From assembly GCA_963848035.1 (NCBI GenBank), contig CAWKCD010000001.1:1798001-1862000 (forward strand): DNA of 64,000 bases. The letters run 5' to 3'. Source of the stretch: JAVVHH01 sp963848035. Lineage in GTDB: Bacteria; Pseudomonadota; Alphaproteobacteria; Acetobacterales; Acetobacteraceae. Positions 18,465 through 27,606 of the stretch are shown here, one piece after another (position 1 is the stretch's first letter; the number at the start of each line of letters is the position of its first letter). The notes under the pieces are model-generated. The model was not told the origin of the DNA, ran no database searches, and worked only from the letters and a program-made list of their open reading frames with translations. The translations under genes and the position numbers were made by a program.

Positions 18465-19358
18465 TCAGCCAGCGGGTGCGATCAAGGGCGCCAGCGCGCG
18501 GTATTCCTCGGCGCGGGGGGAGCGGGGGCGCCAGGCGAGGCCGATGGTGCGCCAGGCGGAGCTGCCGCTGAGCGGGCGCAGCTCGACGTCGGCGCCGGCG
18601 GCGACGCCCGCGTCCACGGCCATGCGGGGAAGCAGGGTCACGCCAAGGCCGCCGGCGACCATCTGGGCCAGGGTGTGCAGGCTGGTGGCGGCGAAACCTT
18701 CCTGTTCGCTGGCCAGGCCGCACAAAGCGAGGGCCTGGTCGCGTAGGCAATGGCCGTCTTCGAGCAGGAGCATGCGCTCGCCAGCCAGCGAGGCGGTGGC
18801 GACGCGGGCGCGGGCGGCCAGGCGGTGGCCGCGGGGGAGGGCGACCAGGAACTCGTCGCGGGAGACGGCAAGCGTCTCGGCGTCGCCGCAGTCGCAGGGC
18901 AGGGCGACGAGGAGGAGGTCGAGCCGGTTGGTGGCGAGACGGTCGACGAGGGCGCGGGTGACGTCTTCGCGGACGAAGAGTCGCAGGTCGGGGAAGGCGG
19001 TGCGCAGGACGGGCATCAGCCGGGGGAGCAGGAACGGGCCAACGGTGGGGATGACGCCGAGGCGCAAGGGACCGCTGAGCGGTGCGCGGGCGGCCGAGGC
19101 AGCTTCGGCAACGGCTTCGAGGGCGGCCAGGGCCTTCTTGGCGCGGCTGACGATCTCGTCGCCGAGCGCGGTGAACACGACGTGTTTGCCGGCGCCGCGG
19201 TCGAGGATAGCGGCGTCCAACTGGCGTTCGAGGGCGAGGATGCCCGCCGAGAGGGTCGATTGGGTGACGGCGCAGGCTTCGGCGGCGCGGCCGAAATGGC
19301 CGAGTTCGGCCAGCGCCAGCACATAGCGGAGCTGCTGCGGGCTGGGGAGCGGGGTCAT
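18465..19358 (-). CDS. oxyR: OxyR, peroxide-sensing LysR-family regulator
   Basis: LysR-type activator of 297 residues. The N-terminal winged helix holds the recognition region AAEACAVTQSTLSAGILALE (residues 25-44). The regulatory domain contains LLLEDGHCLRDQALALC, in which C204 and C213 have exactly the nine-residue spacing of the redox cysteines C199/C208 of E. coli OxyR; peroxide turns them into a disulfide and the protein activates katG and other defences. It is transcribed divergently from the second katG with 93 bases between starts, the classic oxyR-katG arrangement. High confidence rests on the cysteine motif plus context. Confidence 0.93.
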   Translation of the reverse strand: MTPLPSPQQLRYVLALAELGHFGRAAEACAVTQSTLSAGILALERQLDAAILDRGAGKHVVFTALGDEIVSRAKKALAALEAVAEAASAARAPLSGPLRLGVIPTVGPFLLPRLMPVLRTAFPDLRLFVREDVTRALVDRLATNRLDLLLVALPCDCGDAETLAVSRDEFLVALPRGHRLAARARVATASLAGERMLLLEDGHCLRDQALALCGLASEQEGFAATSLHTLAQMVAGGLGVTLLPRMAVDAGVAAGADVELRPLSGSSAWRTIGLAWRPRSPRAEEYRALAPLIAPAG

Positions 19359-19451
19359 CGACCGCCTCGATGAAAATGTCCTGTTTTATTCATTGGATCG
19401 CTACGGGCTATCCTCTTAGGGTGCGCTCATAAATTCAGGAAGGGGAAAATA
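19359..19451. promoter_or_regulatory. oxyR-katG divergent control region
   Basis: This 93-base gap between divergent oxyR and katG is clearly richer in A+T than its surroundings (for example TGTTTTATTCATTGG and GCTCATAAATTCAGG). It must hold both promoters and is the expected place for an OxyR site; I do not see an unambiguous ATAG-N7-CTAT array, so the exact operator is not assigned. The katG ribosome site AGGAAGGGG is at its right end. Confidence 0.5.
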
Positions 19452-21641
<2,190 letters not shown>

Positions 21642-21651
21642 TGTGAAGAGT

Positions 21652-21678
21652 GCCGCGCGCCCCGGTCGGGCGCGCGGC
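21652..21678. terminator. Hairpin between convergent katG and the SbmA-like gene
   Basis: Perfect 11-base stem GCCGCGCGCCC / GGGCGCGCGGC with a five-base loop, in the 42-base gap between two convergent genes. There is no T-run, so it is a likely but not classic bidirectional terminator. Confidence 0.55.
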
Positions 21679-21683
21679 ATCCG

Positions 21684-22682
21684 TCAGAGCGGGGCGGGCT
21701 GCGGGCTCGGCGACAGCGCGATGCGGCGCTGGAAGGTGCGCAGCCGTTTGTAGACCGAGAGCAGCTCGACGATCGTGGTCCAGCTGTTGACGAGATACTG
21801 GAACGAACTCTCGACCCGGCCGAACGCGCGCACGATCTGCTGCATGACGCCCAGGGTGATCACCCCGGTGACCAGGGTTGGGCCGAGGGCCAGGTAGGGC
21901 ACCAGCGCGCCGAATTGCAGGTAGGTGTACCGGGCGACGTCGAAATACATGTAGTGGAAGAACAGGCGGAAGTAGTTCGTCCTGACATCGTCGTAGAGGG
22001 CGCGGAATTGCGCCGGGCCTGCGCGTGCGGGGTCGTCCTCGCCATAGACCAGTTCCTTGCGGAAGGCGGCTTCGACGCGCTGGTTCTGGAATTCCAGGCC
22101 CGGCAGCTTCACCCCGACGGCGGCCAGCAGCACGGTGCCGGCCAGCGCGAACAGGATCGCGACCCAGACCAGCATGTGGCTGACGGGGCCGATCCAGGGC
22201 AGCTCGGTGACCTTCTCCGACAGGGTCCACAGGATCGGCAGGAACGCGATCAGGGTCATGACGCTGCGCATGAAGCTGACGCCGAGGCCTTCGACGAGGC
22301 GGGCGAACCGCATCGTGTCTTCCTGGACGCGCTGCGAGGCGCCTTCGACGTCTCGGAAGCGGTCCCAATGGGTGGCGTAGAGCTCGGTCATGGCGGTGCG
22401 CCAGCGGAACACGTAGTGTTTGATGAAGAAGTCGGTGAAGACGGCGACGGTGACGTAGATGCCGGCGATGGTGCCGAAGGTGGCGAGATGGCCCATGTAT
22501 TCGTCCATCGTGGTGCTGTTGGGCTTGGCCAGGGCTTTCTGGATCAGGTTGTAGAACTCGCCGAACCAGTCGTTGATCTGCACGTCGAGTTGGACCTTGT
22601 ACCAGGTGGCCGCGAGGATGAGCGCGGCGCCGGGGTAGGCCCAGGCGAACCACCGGCGTGAGGCGAAGAACGAGTTGAACAC
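21684..22682 (-). CDS. SbmA/BacA-like peptide transporter
   Basis: Inner-membrane protein of 332 residues of the SbmA/BacA family, which imports proline-rich peptides, bleomycin and similar compounds and in rhizobia affects envelope lipids. GTG at 22682 is chosen as start because GGGAG lies just upstream and family similarity begins at FNSFFASRRWFAWAYPG. The diagnostic part NDWFGEFYNLIQKAL follows helix 1, then THWDRFRDVEGASQRVQEDTM, the family's WR..T-like cytoplasmic segment, and VARYTYLQFGALVPYLALGP. It is shorter than E. coli SbmA (406), missing some of the N terminus. No ATPase domain is fused, so it is the SbmA rather than the ABCD-type form. Single-gene unit, convergent with katG. Confidence 0.8.
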   Translation of the reverse strand: MFNSFFASRRWFAWAYPGAALILAATWYKVQLDVQINDWFGEFYNLIQKALAKPNSTTMDEYMGHLATFGTIAGIYVTVAVFTDFFIKHYVFRWRTAMTELYATHWDRFRDVEGASQRVQEDTMRFARLVEGLGVSFMRSVMTLIAFLPILWTLSEKVTELPWIGPVSHMLVWVAILFALAGTVLLAAVGVKLPGLEFQNQRVEAAFRKELVYGEDDPARAGPAQFRALYDDVRTNYFRLFFHYMYFDVARYTYLQFGALVPYLALGPTLVTGVITLGVMQQIVRAFGRVESSFQYLVNSWTTIVELLSVYKRLRTFQRRIALSPSPQPAPL

Positions 22683-22819
22683 GGACGCTCCCGGGTTTTG
22701 GCCCGCCTCGTTACCATCGAGCGCGCCCGGGTTGCACAGCTTTGCGGCAGAGCGGGGCTGGCGCGGCGGCTGATCCGCTGGCGGATCGGTCCGGCACGAT
22801 CCTTGCTGGGCCATCCACC

Positions 22820-23932
22820 ATGAGTGAGGGCGTGCAGAGCGGCCGCAGCGGGCATCGGGTCGACGTGGCCGGGGTGAGCATCGCCTATGGCGCGACGATG
22901 GTCGTGGACACGGCCGATCTGACGGTGCAGCCCGGCGAGCTGGTGGCGCTGCTGGGGCCGTCGGGCTGCGGCAAGACGACGCTGCTGCGGGCGATCGCCG
23001 GGTTCCTGCGTCCGAGTTCGGGGCGGATCCTGTTCGACGGGCGGCCGGTGGATCACCTGGCGCCGGGGCAGCGGCGGGTGGGGATCGTGTTCCAGAACTA
23101 TGCGCTGTTCCCGCATATGTCGGTGGCGGAGAACGTCGCCTACGGGTTGCGGGCGCGTCGGATGGCGCGGGCGGAGATCGGGCCGCGGGTGCGGGCGGCG
23201 CTGGACGCGGTGCAGATGGCGCGGTTCGCCGAGCGGCGGCCGGCGGCGCTGTCGGGCGGGCAGCAGCAGCGTGTGTCGCTGGCGCGGGCGATCGTGACGG
23301 AACCATCCGTGCTGTTGCTGGATGAGCCGTTCGCGGCGCTGGACCGGGCGTTGCGGCTGGACCTGCAGTTGGAGATCAAGCGGTTGCAGCGGCGGCTGGC
23401 GCTGACGGCGGTCATGGTGACGCACGACCAGGACGAGGCGATGAGCATGGCCGACCGGATGGCGGTGATGCGCGCGGGGGTGCTCGAGCAGGTCGACCAG
23501 CCGGCGCGGGTCTATGACGAGCCGGCGAGCCGGTTCGTGGCCGGGTTCGTCGGCGCGAGCGTGGAGTTGCCGGGGCGGGTTTCGGCGGCGTCGGACGGGC
23601 GCTGCGCGGTGATGCTGGATGCGGGCGGGCTGGTGGCGGTGCCGCACGCGCCGTTGCCGGCGGGGACGCGCGTGGTGGTGTCGGCGCGGCCGGAGCATTT
23701 CGTGCTGCACGACGCGGCGGGGCCGGACCGGATCCCGGCGGAGCTGCGGCAATCGGCGCCGATCGGCGGGACGCTGGTGCACGACATCAGCGCCGGGCCG
23801 CTCGAGATCAAGGTGACGGAGCCGCGGGTGGCGACGCTGCGTGCGCCGGGGGCGGTGCATGTCGGGTTTTCGCCGACGGCGCGTCCGGCGCTGTTTCCGA
23901 TCGATCAACCTGCAACAGGAGTGTCCGCATGA
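22820..23932 (+). CDS. PotA-type ABC transporter ATPase
   Basis: ATP-binding subunit of a polyamine/thiamine/iron-class (PotABCD-like) importer, 370 residues. The ATG at 22820 is preferred over the earlier in-frame ATG-like starts because similarity begins soon after it. Walker A is GPSGCGKTT, Q-loop VFQNYALFPHMSV, signature LSGGQQQRVSLARA, Walker B VLLLDEPFAALD, and H-loop VTHDQDEAMSMAD. The last ~100 residues form the TOBE regulatory domain. It begins a five-gene operon: its stop overlaps the next start (ATGA), followed by two permeases and a PuuE-like hydrolase. The substrate is probably linked to that hydrolase. Confidence 0.9.
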   Translation: MSEGVQSGRSGHRVDVAGVSIAYGATMVVDTADLTVQPGELVALLGPSGCGKTTLLRAIAGFLRPSSGRILFDGRPVDHLAPGQRRVGIVFQNYALFPHMSVAENVAYGLRARRMARAEIGPRVRAALDAVQMARFAERRPAALSGGQQQRVSLARAIVTEPSVLLLDEPFAALDRALRLDLQLEIKRLQRRLALTAVMVTHDQDEAMSMADRMAVMRAGVLEQVDQPARVYDEPASRFVAGFVGASVELPGRVSAASDGRCAVMLDAGGLVAVPHAPLPAGTRVVVSARPEHFVLHDAAGPDRIPAELRQSAPIGGTLVHDISAGPLEIKVTEPRVATLRAPGAVHVGFSPTARPALFPIDQPATGVSA

Positions 23933-24942
23933 CCGTATCTCGCCGTGCCGTGCTGGGGGCGTCGCTCGCCGCCGGGCTGGTCGCCACCGGGCGTGCCCGG
24001 GCCGCTGGGAGCGTGACGGCCGCGATCTATCCCGGGGCGTGGGAGGACGCGTATCGCGCCGTGGTCGTGCCGGCGTGCAAGGCGAAGGGGCTCGACGTCG
24101 GGTTCGAGGCGCTGTTCGCGGTCGACGAGATCGCGAAAGTGCGGGCGGCGCGGGGGAACCCGCCGTTCGACGTGTTCTTGCTCGACCCGGGGCCGCGGGC
24201 GTCGGGGATCGATTACGGGCTCTACGAGCCGTTCGACGCCTCGAAGCTGAGCAATGCCGGGAAGGTCCCGGGCTCGCTGGTGGACGACAAGGGCATCGCG
24301 GTCGCCGCGCAGGTGGTGGGGCTCGCCTACAATCCGAAGAAGGTGGCCAAGCCCACGGGGTGGAAGGACCTGTTCAAGCCGGAATTCGCCAAGCATCTGG
24401 GGCTGACCGGGTTCCAGACCACGTTCGGCACGATGTGCATGATCGAGATCGCCAAGCAATTCGGCGGGTCGGAGACGGATGTGGAGCCGGCCTTCACCGA
24501 GATCCGCAAGATCCTGCCGGAGGTGGCGGCGGTGGCGACCCCCGCGGCGCTGCCGGGGCTGTTCCAGCAGGGGCAGGTGGACCTCATGTACATCAATACG
24601 CAGACGGTCACCGCGTTGAAGGCGCGCGGCGTCGACATCGAGTTCGTGGTGCCGGACACCGGCGCGTCCGCGTTCGTGACGACGATGCACATCGCCAAGG
24701 GCGCGAAGGCGGTGCCGCAGGCTTACGAATATATCGACATGGTGCTGTCGACCCCGGTGCAGGATGCGTTGGCGAAGAACCCGTACTACCTGACGCCGGT
24801 GAACAAGGAGGTCGATCCGGGGGCGGACGTTCCGATGAAGAACGTGGCCGACATCGACAAATTCAACACGTACGACTGGAGCAAGATCAATCCGCTGCGG
24901 GCGAAGTGGATCGACCGGTTCAACAAGGAGATGGCCAAGTAG
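23929..24942 (+). CDS. PotD-type extracellular solute-binding protein
   Basis: Periplasmic binding protein of 337 residues for the same importer. The N terminus MTVSRRAVLGASLAAGLVA has a twin-arginine-like SRRAVLG motif, and the signal peptide ends near ARAAG. The mature sequence has the type II binding-protein layout: TAAIYPGAWEDAYR, an EIAKVRAARGNPPFDVFLLD hinge segment, GLAYNPKKVAKPTGWKDLF and a C-terminal YDWSKINPLRAKWIDRFNKE typical of PotD/FutA relatives. Its ATG overlaps the ATPase stop by four bases. The ligand cannot be named; absence of the polyamine-binding acidic set cannot be verified by eye. Confidence 0.88.
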   Translation: MTVSRRAVLGASLAAGLVATGRARAAGSVTAAIYPGAWEDAYRAVVVPACKAKGLDVGFEALFAVDEIAKVRAARGNPPFDVFLLDPGPRASGIDYGLYEPFDASKLSNAGKVPGSLVDDKGIAVAAQVVGLAYNPKKVAKPTGWKDLFKPEFAKHLGLTGFQTTFGTMCMIEIAKQFGGSETDVEPAFTEIRKILPEVAAVATPAALPGLFQQGQVDLMYINTQTVTALKARGVDIEFVVPDTGASAFVTTMHIAKGAKAVPQAYEYIDMVLSTPVQDALAKNPYYLTPVNKEVDPGADVPMKNVADIDKFNTYDWSKINPLRAKWIDRFNKEMAK

Positions 24943-24946
24943 CGCG

Positions 24947-25777
24947 ATGAGGCGACCGGGCGGGGCGGCGCTGCTGGCGCTGCCCCTGGGAATCGCGCAG
25001 CTGCTGCTGTTCGCCGCGCCGCTGCTGCTGCTGGCGGCGACGTCGTTCGCGCAGGACGAAAATCTGCGCAGCGCGAGCCTGCGGGCCTGGGCGGAGCTGT
25101 TCGGCGACGCGTTCAACCTGCGGGCGCTGTTCAACACCATGAAGCTGGGGGTGCTGACGGTGCTGAGCGCGACGGTGCTGGCAGTGCCGCTGGCGCTGGT
25201 GCACCAGGTGGCGGGGCCGGGGCTGCGGCGGGCGATCCTGATCGCGTCGGTGTTGCCGCTGCTGACCTCGGTGGTGGTGCGGTCGTTCGCCTGGATCGCC
25301 ATCCTGGGACGAGAGGGCGTGCTGAGCCAGGCGCTGCAGGCGACCGGGCTCTCGGCGTCGCCGGTGCAGTTGCTGCAGACCGAGCCGGGGCTGATCCTGG
25401 CGCTAACGCAGATCGAGATGCCGCTGATGCTCTTGCCGCTGCTGTCGTCCCTGGGGCGGCTCGACCCGGCGCTGCTCGACGCGTCTTCGGTGCTGGGGGC
25501 GTCGCTGGCGCGGACGCTGGCGCGGGTGGTGCTCCCCGCCGCGCTGCCGGGCTTGCTGGCGGGGGCGACGCTGGTGTTCGCGTCGTCCTCGACGGCGTTC
25601 ATCTCGCAGAGCGTGATCGGCGGCGGGCGGCTGGTCTATCTGCCGGCGATGCTGTGGCAGCAGGCGATGCTGACGTTCGACTGGCCGTTGGCCGCGGCGA
25701 TCGCGCTGCTGCTGATGGCGGCGGTGATGCTGGTGGCGGTCGGGCTCGGTTCGCTGGAGCGGCGGGCGCATGGGTAG
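24947..25777 (+). CDS. PotB-type ABC transporter permease
   Basis: Inner-membrane permease of 276 residues with about six helices. It starts with a Leu-rich first helix (LLLFAAPLLLLAATSF) and has the family's cytoplasmic EAA loop as LLDASSVLGASLARTLARVVLPAALPG, which docks onto the ATPase. It starts four bases after the binding-protein stop and overlaps the next permease by eight bases, so all are made from one message. Together with the following gene it forms the heterodimeric channel. Confidence 0.88.
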   Translation: MRRPGGAALLALPLGIAQLLLFAAPLLLLAATSFAQDENLRSASLRAWAELFGDAFNLRALFNTMKLGVLTVLSATVLAVPLALVHQVAGPGLRRAILIASVLPLLTSVVVRSFAWIAILGREGVLSQALQATGLSASPVQLLQTEPGLILALTQIEMPLMLLPLLSSLGRLDPALLDASSVLGASLARTLARVVLPAALPGLLAGATLVFASSSTAFISQSVIGGGRLVYLPAMLWQQAMLTFDWPLAAAIALLLMAAVMLVAVGLGSLERRAHG

Positions 25778-26600
25778 GCGCGGGATGCGGCTGAACCGCG
25801 GGGATTGGCCGCTCGCGGCGCTGATCGCGGCGTTGGCGGCGGTGGCGATGCTGGTGCTGGTGGGGCCGGTGCTGGTGGTGGTGCTGAGTTCGTTCTCGAC
25901 CTCGGCGGCGCTGAAGTTCCCGCCGCCGGGTCTGACGCTGCGATGGTATGCCGAGCTGTTCGACCCGGCGCGCTCGAGCGTGATCCAGGCTGCGGCGTTG
26001 AACAGCCTGATCGTGGCGCTGTGCGCGGCGGCGTTGGCGACGGTGCTGGCGACGGCGGCGGCATTGGCGATCGCGCGCAACCCGGCGCGATGGGCGCGCT
26101 GGGCGGATGGGGCGTTCATGGCGCCGCTGCTGCTGCCGGGTCTGGCGTTCGGGCTAGCGGCGCTGATGTTCACGTCGTGGCTGGGGCTGCCGGCGTCGCT
26201 GGGCCTGATCGTGCTGGGGCATTGCGTGGTGGTCGCGCCTTACGTGCTGCGGACGGCGGCGGCGTCGGCAGCGGACCTGGATCCGTCGTTGCTGGACGCG
26301 TCGGCGGCGCTGGGCGCGTCGGGGCTGATGACGTTCCGGCGCGTGGTGCTGCCGCTGATCCGGTCGGGGGTGTTGGCCGGGGCGTTCCTGGCGTTCGTGG
26401 CGTCGCTCGACAACGTGCCGGTGTCGCTGTTCCTGGGCTCCGCGCGGACCGACATGCTGCCGATCCGGATGTGGGGGATGATGGAGAACTCGCTCGACGT
26501 GCGGGTGGCGGCGATCTCGGGGCTGCTGGTGGGGTTCTCGTTCGTGGTGCTGATCGTGATGGAGCGGGCGGTCGGGCTGACGCAGCGGCTGAGCAAGTGA
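25770..26600 (+). CDS. PotC-type ABC transporter permease
   Basis: Second permease of the same importer, 276 residues, six predicted helices. The EAA-type loop is LLDASAALGASGLMTFRRVVLP. The segment SLDNVPVSLFLGSARTDMLP is characteristic of PotC-like permeases. It starts within the end of the upstream permease and its TGA overlaps the GTG of the PuuE-like gene (GTGA), which shows tight translational coupling through the operon. Confidence 0.88.
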   Translation: MGRRGMRLNRGDWPLAALIAALAAVAMLVLVGPVLVVVLSSFSTSAALKFPPPGLTLRWYAELFDPARSSVIQAAALNSLIVALCAAALATVLATAAALAIARNPARWARWADGAFMAPLLLPGLAFGLAALMFTSWLGLPASLGLIVLGHCVVVAPYVLRTAAASAADLDPSLLDASAALGASGLMTFRRVVLPLIRSGVLAGAFLAFVASLDNVPVSLFLGSARTDMLPIRMWGMMENSLDVRVAAISGLLVGFSFVVLIVMERAVGLTQRLSK

Positions 26601-27511
26601 CGCGCGATCTGGTGGGCTATGGGTTGTCGCCGCCCCGGATGGCGTGGCCGGGCGGGGCGAAGGTCGCGGTGTCGCTGGTGGTCAATTACGAGGAGGGGGC
26701 GGAGCTTTCGGTCGAGGCGGGGGACCCCGAGAACGAGCGGGTCGGCGAGGTGCTGAGCGTGGTGGCGCCGGGGCGGCGGGATCTCGGGATGGAGGGGGTG
26801 TTCGCGTACGGGCTGCGCGCCGGGCTGGGGCGGTTCCTCGATGCGTTCGACCGGGCGGGGGTGCGGGCGACGTTCTGGATGTGCGGGCGGGCGGTGGAGC
26901 GGACGCCGGAACTGGCGCGCGAGGTGGTCCGGCGCGGGCATGAGCCGGGGTGCCACGGCTGGGTGTGGCGCCCGAATGCGGATTACCTCGATCCCGCCGA
27001 GGAGCGGGCGGCGATCCTGCGGGCGACCGACGCGATCGAGGCGGCAACGGGCGTGCGGCCGGCGGGTTACTTCTGCCGCGGCAGCGCGAGCCCGGCGACC
27101 CGGCGGCTGCTGGCGGAGCTGGGCTACGTCTACGACAGCAACGCGTTCGACGACGACCTCCCGTACCGGTGCCGCGAGACCGGGCTGATCGTGCTGCCGT
27201 ATTCGCTCGACAGCAACGATATGAAGTTCTTTCACCCGAACGGGTTCGTGCAGCCCGGCGAGTTCGCCGGCTACGTCGCGAGCGCGTTGGATCAGTTGGT
27301 CGAGGAGGGCGCGCGGGGAGCGCCGAAGACGCTGAGCGTGGGGTTCCACCTGCGGATCTGCGGGCGGCCGGCGCGGTTCCGGGCGGTGGAGATGATCCTC
27401 GAGGATCTCCGCCGCCGCGGCAGCGACGTCTGGGTGGCGACGCGGCGGGAGATCGTGGCGGCGGCGCGGCCGCAGCTGCCGCGGCATCCAACTTCTGAGA
27501 CGGGTTCTTAA
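26597..27511 (+). CDS. PuuE-type polysaccharide deacetylase-fold hydrolase (allantoinase-like)
   Basis: Cytoplasmic NodB-fold hydrolase of 304 residues. The start is the GTG at 26597 that overlaps the permease stop. It follows the PuuE (cofactor-independent allantoinase) pattern: VAVSLVVNYEEGAELS, the RDLGMEGVFAYGLRAGLGRF block, HEPGCHGW, DDLPYRCRETG, LIVLPYSLDSNDMKF, SVGFHLRICGRPARF and DVWVATRREI. PuuE enzymes open cyclic ureides such as allantoin; other members deacetylate sugars. Translation coupled to an ABC importer suggests that the importer brings in this enzyme's substrate, perhaps allantoin or another cyclic amide. Which substrate is inference. Confidence 0.82.
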   Translation: MTRDLVGYGLSPPRMAWPGGAKVAVSLVVNYEEGAELSVEAGDPENERVGEVLSVVAPGRRDLGMEGVFAYGLRAGLGRFLDAFDRAGVRATFWMCGRAVERTPELAREVVRRGHEPGCHGWVWRPNADYLDPAEERAAILRATDAIEAATGVRPAGYFCRGSASPATRRLLAELGYVYDSNAFDDDLPYRCRETGLIVLPYSLDSNDMKFFHPNGFVQPGEFAGYVASALDQLVEEGARGAPKTLSVGFHLRICGRPARFRAVEMILEDLRRRGSDVWVATRREIVAAARPQLPRHPTSETGS

Positions 27512-27606
27512 CGCCTTCTTAGGGCATCTCCTGCAAGATCGATGCAAATCGCGCGGGCTTTTTGATTACCGCGCGTCCGGACTGCGTCGATTTCAGAAGG
27601 TGCCGA

